The notes under the pieces are model-generated. The model was not told the DNA's origin. It worked only from the letters and a program-made list of their open reading frames with translations, and ran no database searches. From positions 1 to 32,190 of the forward strand of contig JAGQQE010000022.1 in assembly GCA_020426345.1 (NCBI GenBank): a stretch of 32,190 bases of DNA, in the 5' to 3' direction. This document shows positions 6,447 through 14,443 of the stretch, piece after piece; the stretch's first letter is position 1; every line of letters starts with the position of its first letter. The stretch comes from Planctomycetaceae bacterium. GTDB lineage: Bacteria; Planctomycetota; Planctomycetia; Planctomycetales; Planctomycetaceae. The translations under genes were made by a program, and so were the position numbers.

Positions 6447-7925
6447 CTAGTGCTGATCGGTCGTGCGGCGAACGACAGAATTCAAAATCTGTCCCTGATC
6501 GTTTCGATGTTCAATGGTCAGTTCTCCCACACCGTCGTCCCGAGTCGTCACGAGGACGTGGAGGAACCCACCGGTGGGTTCATCATAAATGTACGGCTGC
6601 CGAATTTCGGCATCCGGATCTGTGCTGCCTTTGTCGCCCGGCCGAGTACCTCGAATTGAATTCTCATCATTCAAGGCGCCACAGCAGAATTCTTCAACTC
6701 CCGACGGATGGATACTGTGGTACTGCCAGTGTCGATCGCCGCAGAATGTAAATACGGGGCCGTCCAGTTCCTGCTGAACCCAGTTCAGAAAAGCAGTTCC
6801 TTCGTGACGAAAACCACCCGGGTTTGTGTGATTATCCTTCTTGCTGGCGCGATCCGGTCCGACCATTGGGGTGGGAGTGACTATGATTTTCCACCTGGCG
6901 TCGCTTTGTTTGAGTGTTTGCCTGAGCCAGTTCAGTTGGTCCTCGCCCCAAATCGTCTTGTCAGGACCGTCTGGCTCGCGGTTCGAGGATCGGTAGTCGC
7001 GTCCCTCAACAAACCATAACTGCAGGTACTTGTTCACCCGATGGGTGCGGTAGGTTGGTGATGTTGTATCGTCGGCAGGAAGAATGGGCACTTGCTCCCG
7101 GAACAGGTCGATCCCGGTGGCTGCGTCGGGAGACTTGCGACCTGAAAGGTCAGCATCATTGAACCGAAAATCGTGATCATCCTTGGACCAGTATGCAGGC
7201 GTGTTGGAAAAGAACGTAACAAGTCGGGGGAACCGAAATTGTTCGTGCCATTTGCGTCGGAGTTCGGGCAGCGTTGTGGCGGCCGTCTTCGCCGGGTGAT
7301 CGTAGTAGACGATGTCACCTGTACCGATAAAGAAATCCGGCGATAACGCGTTCATCGCAGCAAACGCTGGATAGCCAAGCTGTTTGTCTTCATCCGTTGC
7401 AGTCACAGGCCCACCACCATTAGCCTTTCCAGTCATGAAGGAGTGATAGTTCATACAGCTACCCATGCAGAAATGAATTGGCTCTGTCGAGTCGATGGGT
7501 GGCAGGGTCCTGAATTGACATGTTTTTCCGTGTTGCAAATCTCCTGAACCATCCACAAGCACGGCTCGATAGTAGTAACGTGTATTCGGCTGCAGCCCCG
7601 AAATCTTTGCTCGGACAATAAAGTCTGATGATGCTTCGGCCAAATATCGTCCGGTCGTCAGCGGCTCTTTCAGTTCTCTGTCCGGACTCACTTCGAAATA
7701 CAACTGTCCTCGCTTACCGGGAACGTCACCATCGGTCCCAGTTTCCGGCCCCGGAATCGCAGCCAGCCTGGTTTGCAGCAGAACACTGTCTGCGGTGACT
7801 TCCCCAGACATCGCCCCCATTGCAAAATAGCCGGACGATTGCTGTTCTGTTTGCCCCGGTGCCATCGTCGGGAAGATCAGTACCATCAACAGCAGGGTGA
7901 AAGACGTTGAAAGAAGGCTTCGCAT
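6447..7925 (-). CDS. phoD: PhoD-type alkaline phosphatase (metallophosphoesterase)
   Basis: The ATG at 7925 is chosen because AGAGG lies 7 bases upstream and a clear signal peptide follows (hydrophobic S-F-T-L-L-L-M-V-L-I-F, cleavage near A-P-G-Q). The 492-residue enzyme has a PhoD_N fibronectin-like domain (about 35-135) and then the metallophosphatase core. Seen metal-ligand motifs are F-C-M-G-S-C-M-N-Y, G-T-G-D-I-V-Y-Y-D, K-D-D-H-D-F-R-F-N-D and F-C-G-D-R-H-W-Q-Y-H-S. PhoD enzymes are exported phosphodiesterase/monoesterases needing calcium and iron, and release phosphate from organic esters. They usually leave by the Tat pathway, but no twin arginine is seen in this signal, so Sec export is more likely here. 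No Pho-box was recognised. The symbol is a family name and the true substrate is unknown. Confidence 0.85.
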   Translation of the reverse strand: MRSLLSTSFTLLLMVLIFPTMAPGQTEQQSSGYFAMGAMSGEVTADSVLLQTRLAAIPGPETGTDGDVPGKRGQLYFEVSPDRELKEPLTTGRYLAEASSDFIVRAKISGLQPNTRYYYRAVLVDGSGDLQHGKTCQFRTLPPIDSTEPIHFCMGSCMNYHSFMTGKANGGGPVTATDEDKQLGYPAFAAMNALSPDFFIGTGDIVYYDHPAKTAATTLPELRRKWHEQFRFPRLVTFFSNTPAYWSKDDHDFRFNDADLSGRKSPDAATGIDLFREQVPILPADDTTSPTYRTHRVNKYLQLWFVEGRDYRSSNREPDGPDKTIWGEDQLNWLRQTLKQSDARWKIIVTPTPMVGPDRASKKDNHTNPGGFRHEGTAFLNWVQQELDGPVFTFCGDRHWQYHSIHPSGVEEFCCGALNDENSIRGTRPGDKGSTDPDAEIRQPYIYDEPTGGFLHVLVTTRDDGVGELTIEHRNDQGQILNSVVRRTTDQH

Positions 7926-8072
7926 AGTTTTTCCTCTGTATAAACGAATGGTCGCCGAAACGAACTGCCGCGCAAACGATTCAACGTCGCATCGACCTGT
8001 TGTGATGGGTGAAGTCCACTGCCATTTGAGTTCAGCAGATTTCATCGCTCAGCCAGCGTTGATCGTGATGGC

Positions 8073-9374
8073 TTATCGATCGAATTCCACTTCGCCACCG
8101 CGTACTTCTTCGCGCACTTTGCCGTCGACAAATACGGTTTGGCCCAGCACCCAGGTTCTCACGGGCCATCCTGTGAGGGTTGTCCCATGCCACGGAGACC
8201 AACCCGCTTTCGTGAGCTGGTTTTCGTTGAGAATCGTGTCGTTCTTTTGCAGGTCGACCAGGACCAGATCCGCATCAAATCCTTCCTGAATCTTTCCCTT
8301 GCGTGCCAGATTCCAAACCCGTGCCGGCGCTTCACACATCCATGCCACCACCTGCTGGAGGTTGCAGCGGCCTTTCGCAACACTATCCAGCATCAGTGCA
8401 AGTGAATTCTCAACGGCAGGCAGCCCGGATGGGGATTTGGGATAAGGTTGACTCTTTTCCTCAAGCAAATGAGGGGCATGATCCGTTGCAATCACTTCGA
8501 TGGTGCCATCCAGCAGGCCACGCCATAGCGCTTCGTTGTCGGATCGAAATTTAATGGATGGGTTCATCTGAACCAGAGATTTCAGGGTCGAGTAATCGTC
8601 CGTGTTGAAAAACAGATGATGCGGGCACACTTCGGCCGTAATCAGAGAACTGGTAGTCTTCAGAAAATCCACTTCCTGAGCCGTGGAAACATGAAGGACA
8701 TGAAACCGGTGCTGATGGCGTTCGGCCAGATCAACAGCTCGCCTGGTTGCAATCAGTGCGGCGGCGTGATCGCGAATCAGACTGTGATCTTCGTATGAAT
8801 GACCTCCATTCAGTCGCTCGGCGTTGCTGCGGACGGTGGCTTCATCTTCGCAGTGCGCGCAAATGGGCAATGTTGTTTCAGCAAAGATTTGCTCAAGTGC
8901 CTGCTGGTCATCCACCAGTAAATCGCCGGTACTGGATCCTATAAAAATCTTAATGCCGGGAGTTCGCCTGGCACGCTTCAGTACATCGAGATTGTTTGGG
9001 GTCGCACCAATGTAAAAACCATAGTTGACCCTGCATCTCTTGGATGCCAGTTCCAGCTTGGCATGCAGAGCTTCGATGGTCGTTGTCGTGGGGTTCGTAT
9101 TGGGCATCTCCAGGAACGTGGTCACTCCGCCCTTCGCGCAGGCCCGGCTTCCAGTGATGAGGTCTTCTTTGTGGGTGAGTCCCGGATCACGAAAATGCAC
9201 CTGATCATCAATCACTCCGGGAATTAAATGCAGTCCGGACGCATCCACGATCTCATCGGCGGATGTGTTGGAAGGGGCGTCAATAGAAACGATTCGTGAG
9301 TCTTCCACGAGTACATTCACTTGAGCCGTGGTTTCCGGCAAAACCACAGACGCGTTTCGGATCAGGGTTCTCAT
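8073..9374 (-). CDS. pyrC: Dihydroorotase (type with Gln-x-His motif)
   Basis: This 433-residue amidohydrolase closes or opens the dihydroorotate ring in pyrimidine synthesis, in the cytoplasm. The metal-site motif near residue 60 reads [15 protein letters not shown], with Gln in place of the first His of the usual HxH. The other ligands are seen: Lys in [11 protein letters not shown], His in I-C-A-H-C-E-D-E, His in F-H-V-L-H-V-S-T-A, and Asp in I-A-T-D-H-A-P-H. From family knowledge a Q-V-H version occurs in a Bacteroidetes-type dihydroorotase group, and the motifs N-Y-G-F and G-S-S-T-G-x-x-L-V-D agree with it. The length is that of a full enzyme. The start ATG has only a weak ribosome site. 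No other pyrimidine gene is adjacent. Confidence 0.88.
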   Translation of the reverse strand: MRTLIRNASVVLPETTAQVNVLVEDSRIVSIDAPSNTSADEIVDASGLHLIPGVIDDQVHFRDPGLTHKEDLITGSRACAKGGVTTFLEMPNTNPTTTTIEALHAKLELASKRCRVNYGFYIGATPNNLDVLKRARRTPGIKIFIGSSTGDLLVDDQQALEQIFAETTLPICAHCEDEATVRSNAERLNGGHSYEDHSLIRDHAAALIATRRAVDLAERHQHRFHVLHVSTAQEVDFLKTTSSLITAEVCPHHLFFNTDDYSTLKSLVQMNPSIKFRSDNEALWRGLLDGTIEVIATDHAPHLLEEKSQPYPKSPSGLPAVENSLALMLDSVAKGRCNLQQVVAWMCEAPARVWNLARKGKIQEGFDADLVLVDLQKNDTILNENQLTKAGWSPWHGTTLTGWPVRTWVLGQTVFVDGKVREEVRGGEVEFDR

Positions 9375-9432
9375 TACTTCAGTTCTTTGGTTCGGAATTG
9401 ATCGATTGACACTTCATCCGGCAGTCTATGCA

Positions 9433-9462
9433 GAAAGCCCGGTCGAATTCGACCGGGCTTTC
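9433..9462 (-). terminator. 30-bp perfect palindrome, terminator-like
   Basis: A perfect palindrome runs from 9433 to 9462: arms GAAAGCCCGGTC and its complement around a GAATTC centre. It lies 99 bases past the stop of the Cys-rich gene and 59 bases before the dihydroorotase start. The A-rich upstream and T-rich downstream edges of the stem are like an intrinsic terminator in both directions, though the T-tract is short. It probably ends the Cys-rich/porin transcript. Confidence 0.6.
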
Positions 9463-9560
9463 CATTTGATTGCAAGTGACGGCACCCGTCATGTACGGCA
9501 TTTGACCTGATGACAGGATGACCGGAAGTTTGGTGACCTTCGGAAGAACGTGTGGTCGGA

Positions 9561-10115
9561 TCAGATTCGCCCACATCCGCAGGAGGGACCATGGCCGGAA
9601 CAGCATTTCCCACAGCCGCTGGCACAGGGCTGAACTTTCCATTCGATCACACACTTTTCAACTTCGTAGTCGATCTTTTTCAGCTTGCGTACCATCCGAA
9701 CTTCTGCACAGGCTGGCGAATGGCAGTCATTATTGCATTGCCCGTTCCGGCATCCTCCATTGCAGCCGTTCTGCCCGCAACCATTGCAGCACGAATCGCT
9801 GCAATGTCCGGAAAACAGGCCACACCCAAGAAGTCCACAAGGTTTGCCGATACCAAGCATCGTTTTCAGGGACGGACACTGGACCTGCGGCACGCAGACA
9901 GGCTCGCATTCCACGTCGAACGCTTGTTTCTTGATCTTGACCGTCTTGTATTCCGGGCTGCACGACAACATGCAGCAGCCTTCACCACATCCGTGGTTCA
10001 TGCAGTTGGCCGGTTTCTGGCAGCCGCACGAATCTCCGGCAGTCACGTTCGCAGCTGTCAGCAGGGCAAACAGGGAAGCCACCACAGCCATCCCCGTGTT
10101 GTGATGTTTTCGCAT
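9561..10115 (-). CDS. Very cysteine-rich secreted protein
   Basis: The ATG at 10115 follows GGAG at 8 bases and opens a signal peptide (M-A-V-V-A-S-L-F-A-L-L-T-A-A-N-V-T-A-G-D). The mature part has about 28 cysteines in some 155 residues, many as C-x-x-x-C, C-C or G-C-G. There are three dense clusters: near the N terminus (C-G-C-Q-K..), in the middle (C-N-G-C-G-Q-N-G-C-N-G-G-C) and at the C terminus (C-G-K-C-C-S-G-H). Between them are two Lys/Val-rich segments that look alike: V-K-I-K-K-Q-A-F-D-V-E-C and L-K-K-I-D-Y-E-V-E-K-C. Cys-rich envelope proteins of this style are typical of Planctomycetes, where disulfide-linked proteins strengthen the wall. Metal binding is another possibility. I do not recognise a named family. 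It lies 102 bases downstream of the porin gene and may be cotranscribed. Confidence 0.72.
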   Translation of the reverse strand: MRKHHNTGMAVVASLFALLTAANVTAGDSCGCQKPANCMNHGCGEGCCMLSCSPEYKTVKIKKQAFDVECEPVCVPQVQCPSLKTMLGIGKPCGLLGCGLFSGHCSDSCCNGCGQNGCNGGCRNGQCNNDCHSPACAEVRMVRKLKKIDYEVEKCVIEWKVQPCASGCGKCCSGHGPSCGCGRI

Positions 10116-10217
10116 CGGTTCATCTCCGTATGAATCGCGCTGGCACACATTGTTGTGTTGGATCGCCACTTCGCGTTGAATTTAGTGATTGGCACTCAGT
10201 GAAAAAAATGACCATCA

Positions 10218-11801
10218 TCAGAACTCAATGGCAAAACGTGTGCCCAGAGTTGTGTAATCGCCCGCCATGTAGCCGCCGACGTTCCTGTGGTCGGTGACGG
10301 CACCATGGGTCAGATTGAACTGCACTTTTGCAAACGGATTCCAGAACCAGTTCAACGCCAGGGTTCCGGCGTTGCCGACTCCTCCCAGTACGTCACCGTC
10401 AGTCAGATCCAGGTACGAATAGCGTGCAGCCACATTCCATGCACCCCAGCCAACTCCATGTCCACCGCACTGGCGATCGACAAGGAAGAAGTTCTCGTGG
10501 GGCACGACTCGCTCAATCGTGCCACTGGTTCGATCAAACGGAATGTACTCACCCGTCAGGAAGTAGGACACATAGACATATCCACCGCTGAGGTTAATGT
10601 CATTGAATCCACTGTCGCGCTGGACAAACGTGTGCTGATATTCGCCAACAATCTGTGTTGGCCCCACGTTCATAATGGCTTCTGCAGCAAGCACCTCGTA
10701 CCAACCGGCGCCAGAGATGGCGGAGGTATCGAACCAGCGGCTTCCGCTGCGATTTTCAGCTCGCGTCGCAAATCGGCTTTCATTTGAGAATGGGTCCGCA
10801 GCAGAGGCTCCACCGTCCGGGTCAGCAGCCATGCCAGCCACGGCCCAATGAAAATAGCCTCTTCCGTCGCTGGCGTCATCGTACCAGGGCGTGGCCCCGA
10901 AACGCCCGTTGACACTCATCTGACGAGAGTCCCCCAGCGTCCGACCGTCTCCGGAAATATTTTCCAGGTAAAAGGCACCGTAACTCCAATGGTATGTTTC
11001 ATCATCCGAGTACCCGTGCATGCAGATCCCAGGGCGACGTGCATCGGAATTGAAAGTCTCGACAACCAGCGGCCGTTCCATAAAGACGTTGAAACGGCTG
11101 CTGTTCAAATGGTCCAGACCCAGCGGTCGCTTTTGATTTCCAATCAGTAGGACCTGATTGCCCGGCAGATTGCTGAAACCCAGATATCCGTCTTTCAACT
11201 CTGCAGCACTAGGGTTGTTGAAGTCGACCTGAATTCTCCAGAGCATGTGATCAGGAATGTCGCCCTTCATCTCGAGTCGAATTCGGCGGAAGGCAAACAT
11301 ATCGTCCGGATCGTTGCCGAACGCAGCCCCACTGGGGTGTTCGAAATAGCCAATCCCGGCTGAAGTATTCAGATAGTCCCAGTAATCAGCGTGGATTCGT
11401 CCGTTGATCTTATAAGTAGGCTTCGAAGCAGCATCCGCTTTTTTCTTCTTCTCTGCGTCTTCGAGCTTTTTCCAGGCCTTATCCAGATCCTCCCAGCCCT
11501 TTTCCATTCTGGCGAGACGATCCTCGAACGAAAGTTCACCTTCCGTGTCCGTCTCTGACGCTTCGTCCTCATAGGGGCGCACAGGGCCGTTCAGTGAATT
11601 TGTGGCACTGGCGGAGACGGGAACCACGTTCAACGACTCAAATGCATCCGATTGCAGCGAGTTGCTGGTCACACGAAGGCTGTTCAGAAATCCGTACTGA
11701 TAGTCAGACGGTGGACCATCTTCGGCGAGTAACGCTGCTGTTCCACCTGGCCACAGAGTAGCCAGCGCGAGGGTGACGGCGGCATAACGTTTTCTTAACA
11801 C
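10218..11801 (-). CDS. Phosphate-selective-porin family (OprO/OprP-like) outer-membrane protein
   Basis: The preferred start is the GTG at 11801, with GGAAAGGA about 9 bases upstream and a signal peptide directly after it (A-V-T-L-A-L-A-T-L-W, ending A-L-L-A near 26). An upstream in-frame GTG at 11870 would bury the signal. The 527-residue product has an acidic linker (about 75-90), a predicted coiled coil (91-122, rich in E, K, W and L: R-M-E-K-G-W-E-D-L-D-K-A-W-K-K-L) and then a barrel region starting Y-K-I-N-G-R-I-H-A-D-Y and rich in alternating aromatic strands. It ends with F-A-I-E-F, the terminal Phe of outer-membrane barrels. The start of the barrel (NGRIHxDY, then R-R-I-R-L-E-M-K-G) is that of OprP-type porins. 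The family name implies phosphate or polyanion passage, but the basic binding residues were not checked. Directly after the stop is a T7 run with only a weak hairpin. Confidence 0.82.
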   Translation of the reverse strand: MLRKRYAAVTLALATLWPGGTAALLAEDGPPSDYQYGFLNSLRVTSNSLQSDAFESLNVVPVSASATNSLNGPVRPYEDEASETDTEGELSFEDRLARMEKGWEDLDKAWKKLEDAEKKKKADAASKPTYKINGRIHADYWDYLNTSAGIGYFEHPSGAAFGNDPDDMFAFRRIRLEMKGDIPDHMLWRIQVDFNNPSAAELKDGYLGFSNLPGNQVLLIGNQKRPLGLDHLNSSRFNVFMERPLVVETFNSDARRPGICMHGYSDDETYHWSYGAFYLENISGDGRTLGDSRQMSVNGRFGATPWYDDASDGRGYFHWAVAGMAADPDGGASAADPFSNESRFATRAENRSGSRWFDTSAISGAGWYEVLAAEAIMNVGPTQIVGEYQHTFVQRDSGFNDINLSGGYVYVSYFLTGEYIPFDRTSGTIERVVPHENFFLVDRQCGGHGVGWGAWNVAARYSYLDLTDGDVLGGVGNAGTLALNWFWNPFAKVQFNLTHGAVTDHRNVGGYMAGDYTTLGTRFAIEF

Positions 11802-12516
11802 GATAAGGATTCCTTTCCACCTGATCTGACGCAGGCCTTCCTGGCCCGCGCTATCGTATTTGGCTTCCACAGCTCCTGCAGTACCACGGATCGTGGCTGC
11901 CTGATGTGGTGAAGAGGTTCAACCTGAACGAATCCGGTGGCAACCTCATCCGGAATTAACAATCGACGGCAATTTGTTAATGCACACACACACAGTCTTT
12001 AGTCTTAACATTACATATATCCGCCATCGACTGTCGCAACGATCGCGGAGACTGTGCCTGGTGGACTGCTTACCCGGATCGCCATGACAGGGAGGCTTCT
12101 GTCGAATTCGCGCAGAATGCCGATCAACACGGGATGGGCACCATCCAAAGATGAATTTCGATGCCCTATCGTCGTAATGACTCAAGTTTCGCGTCTGCGA
12201 ATCCTCTCTCACACTTGTGCGAGGGGGAAAACACTCAGGCGACAGGCGATTCACGCTCCAGCGGCAGACTTCCTTCACGCGAGGTAGTCTTCCTATGCCT
12301 TAAAACCAGTATCTGACCGTCACCAATTGCCTGATCGTTAAATCCATCAGACTGATCATCCATTGCGGTCGATTGCACTCACGGGCTCACGTTCATTGCG
12401 GATGTACTTCCGCCATGACACATGGTTTCGACAGTAGCAATTGAGCAACCGGTAGGGATCACACCCATCCTTCCGGTCCTTTGAAATCTCGGGAAACAAC
12501 AGGCGATAGTGGAGCC
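11802..12516. other. Long divergent regulatory gap between porin and flagellar operon
   Basis: This 715-bp stretch separates the porin gene (-) from fliL (+) and should carry both promoters. Seen in it are an 8-bp inverted repeat ATTAACAA / TTGTTAAT (11955-11962 and 11974-11981), an adjacent CA-dinucleotide run (about 11982-11993), an AT-rich patch to about 12018, and a small hairpin GGATGG-gca-CCATCC (12132-12146). I searched by eye for sigma28 and sigma54 promoter sequences before fliL and found none convincing. Open frames here have poor composition and no ribosome site, so no gene is called. Confidence 0.5.
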
Positions 12517-13047
12517 ATGGCAGACGAACAGGCAGCAGAAGCAAGCGACGAGAAAGGGAAGCCCAGCGTCCTGCCCTGGATTGTTGTCGGAATTATCAGC
12601 GCAGCTGCAGGAAGTGCTGTTCCGCTGCTGATGCCGACGAGCGATCCAGCGGAGGCAGAGCCGATTGTGGAGGTGAAAAAGCCTGTCTTCGAGTTGCCAA
12701 AGGAGGAAGAAACCGTTTTTGTCACATTCGGTGACCCCAAGAAAGATCAGGATATCACTGTCAATCTTAACGAAAGCCGAATGACGCGTTTTCTCCTCGT
12801 GGCGATCACACTGCAAATCCCGAAGTCACAGGAACTGGAATTCCCGAAGCTGCTGGAAACCAAAAAGGCACAGCTTCGCAGCTGGTTGTTGAGCGAAATG
12901 GCAGACATGGAGCTTGACGACGTCCGCGGCGCGGCAGGCATGAATCGACTTCGCAGAACAATTCGAGAGCATTTCAATTCTGTCCTTTACCCGGACGGGA
13001 CGGACATGATCTATGACGTGCTGTTCGACAAGTACAACGTGCAGTAA
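12517..13047 (+). CDS. fliL: Flagellar basal-body protein FliL
   Basis: From the ATG at 12517 the product has 176 residues. It has an acidic N-terminal tail, one transmembrane helix (about 20-42: V-L-P-W-I-V-V-G-I-I-S-A-A-A-G-S-A-V-P-L-L) and a periplasmic domain ending in the typical FliL pattern of a long helix (R-S-W-L-L-S-E-M-A-D-M-E-L-D-D-V) followed by R-R-T-I-R-E-H-F-N-S-V-L and V-L-F-D-K-Y-N-V-Q. FliL sits by the stator around the motor and supports torque. It opens the flagellar cluster, with the fliM-like gene 24 bases later. A TTG twelve codons upstream is possible but less likely; neither start has a well-spaced ribosome site. Confidence 0.85.
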   Translation: MADEQAAEASDEKGKPSVLPWIVVGIISAAAGSAVPLLMPTSDPAEAEPIVEVKKPVFELPKEEETVFVTFGDPKKDQDITVNLNESRMTRFLLVAITLQIPKSQELEFPKLLETKKAQLRSWLLSEMADMELDDVRGAAGMNRLRRTIREHFNSVLYPDGTDMIYDVLFDKYNVQ

Positions 13048-13071
13048 TTCCAAATTCATGACACAGTATTC

Positions 13072-13968
13072 ATGACTCAATCCGATGCCATCTTCAATGT
13101 CGACTTCTCTGCCCCGCGTGGTTTGACGGGATCAGCCAACCGCGCGCTGTCTTCGTGGCAGACAACGGCGTGTTCGATTCTGAAGGAGATCTGGCAGGGA
13201 CTGCTCGGGTCCGAATTCGATCTGAATCTGGGACAGCTGGACTCCAGCGTCGCTCAGAAGGCAATTCGCAGCCTGCCGGATCCCGGTTATGCCGCACGAC
13301 TTGCCATTGGAGAAGAACGATTTCCTGCGTTTGTCGTATTCTCTGCGCAAACGATTCAGGCCCTGGTATCAGACATGCTCGGGACCCTTGGCGAGGAGTG
13401 GCCGGAAGTAAAGCCCCTGACTCCGGCGGAAGCATCGATGGTCGAACTGCTCATGGGCGAAGTCGCGCGTTCGTTCAGCGTTGCGTGGCCAGATGTCGAT
13501 CCACTTCAGTGCTTCCTTCAAAGCGTGGTCTCAAGACCTCTTCGCAGTCGCGTCTTCCCTCCGGATGAGATTCTTGCACGAACTCGAATCACGCTGACAC
13601 TGCCGCTGGGAACGGATGAGATCACGCTGTTGTTTCCGAGAGCCGGGCTGGCATCAATTGGCATTGTCGAAACAGACCCGCAGGAATCCGCGGCTCAGCC
13701 CGCGACACCACAACTGCGAGCACTTGCTGAAAAGCTTCCGGTAACGCTGATCGTGGAACTCGGACGCGCCAGTCTCACACTGAAACAGATGAACAACCTG
13801 GCGGTCGGAGATGTTCTGATGTTGGATCAACCTGTCACAGCCCCGCTGGAAGCATCGATAGGCGGCAAACTGCAATGGCTCGGGCACCCTTGTCGAATGG
13901 GGCCGCGTCAGGGGTTCAGGGTGATCGCGACGGCCTCACAAAAGAGACAGCCCACGAAGCACCAGTGA
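13072..13968 (+). CDS. fliM: Divergent FliM-like flagellar switch protein
   Basis: The product has 298 residues, slightly shorter than usual FliM (about 330). Its last 75 residues form a SpoA/FliM-N C-terminal domain (L-P-V-T-L-I-V-E-L-G-R-A-S-L-T-L, then G-D-V-L-M-L-D-Q-P, then G-F-R-V-I-A). The middle is a CheC/FliM-like region: E-E-R-F-P-A-F-V-V-F-S, E-A-S-M-V-E-L-L-M-G-E-V and T-L-P-L-G-T-D-E-I-T-L-L-F-P. The position between fliL and fliN, as in other fliLMNOP operons, decides the name. Odd points: the N terminus (M-T-Q-S-D-A-I-F-N-V-D-F) does not show the LSQ.EID.LL segment with which FliM binds phospho-CheY, and the GGxG middle motif was not found. It may be a FliM whose signal input differs, or a paralogue. 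No clear ribosome site precedes the ATG. Confidence 0.62.
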   Translation: MTQSDAIFNVDFSAPRGLTGSANRALSSWQTTACSILKEIWQGLLGSEFDLNLGQLDSSVAQKAIRSLPDPGYAARLAIGEERFPAFVVFSAQTIQALVSDMLGTLGEEWPEVKPLTPAEASMVELLMGEVARSFSVAWPDVDPLQCFLQSVVSRPLRSRVFPPDEILARTRITLTLPLGTDEITLLFPRAGLASIGIVETDPQESAAQPATPQLRALAEKLPVTLIVELGRASLTLKQMNNLAVGDVLMLDQPVTAPLEASIGGKLQWLGHPCRMGPRQGFRVIATASQKRQPTKHQ

Positions 13969-14015
13969 CAAAACGTTGTTTATTGTGATCGATCGATAGT
14001 GAAGGATGATCTCTC

Positions 14016-14402
14016 GTGAGTAATGCAGAAGAAACAGCTGTCGCAGAAGAATCCGCCTCTGAAAGTGTTGTCGATCAGATTCAGGGAGATGTGGCTGAGA
14101 ACGTTTCAGAAGCTCATCCCGTCGAATTCCCTCAGGCGTCGAAGTCAAAGGCAAAGTCGAGCCTTCCAATCGAACGTTTTGCTGAGGTCAGCATCGAACT
14201 GTCGGTAGAAATTGGCCGAGTCACGATGCCGATCGGTGAGATGCTTCAACTGGGCGAAGGCGCGGTTGTGGAATTGAATCGGAGTGTCACTGAATCGGTG
14301 GATGTCATGGCCCAGGGAATCCGTATCGCAAGTGGCGAAGTGGTGGTCATTGATGACCGTTTTGCCGTTCGGATCACTGAGATCGCGAGCAGCGAAGAAT
14401 AG
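14016..14402 (+). CDS. fliN: Flagellar motor switch protein FliN
   Basis: The gene starts with GTG at 14016, preceded by AAGGA at 9 bases. The 128-residue protein has an acidic, Ala/Ser/Val-rich tail (1-50) and a complete SpoA domain (52-125): F-A-E-V-S-I-E-L-S-V-E-I-G-R, I-G-E-M-L-Q-L-G-E-G, V-V-E-L-N-R-S and the strong FliN ending G-E-V-V-V-I-D-D-R-F-A-V-R-I-T-E-I. FliN forms the bottom of the cytoplasmic C-ring and helps feed substrates to the export gate. It follows the fliM-like gene by 47 bases and precedes fliO by 41 bases on the same strand. The usual hydrophobic patch is retained, so this looks like a normal FliN. Confidence 0.9.
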   Translation: MSNAEETAVAEESASESVVDQIQGDVAENVSEAHPVEFPQASKSKAKSSLPIERFAEVSIELSVEIGRVTMPIGEMLQLGEGAVVELNRSVTESVDVMAQGIRIASGEVVVIDDRFAVRITEIASSEE

Positions 14403-14443
14403 ACACCCGTCACAAGAGTTGTTGACAGACAGAAACTCAGGAT

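Noticed and set aside
10202-10217. Intrinsic terminator after the porin gene
   Set aside because: A T7 run follows the stop codon on the - strand, but the preceding stem is only ATGA/TCAT, so it is too weak to call.
11982-11993. CA-dinucleotide microsatellite
   Set aside because: About six units only; too short to call a functional repeat.
11946-12287. Small genes on either strand in the porin-fliL gap
   Set aside because: The frames overlap one another, are rich in Arg/Ser/Cys of the kind seen in non-coding frames, and have no ribosome site or recognisable motif.
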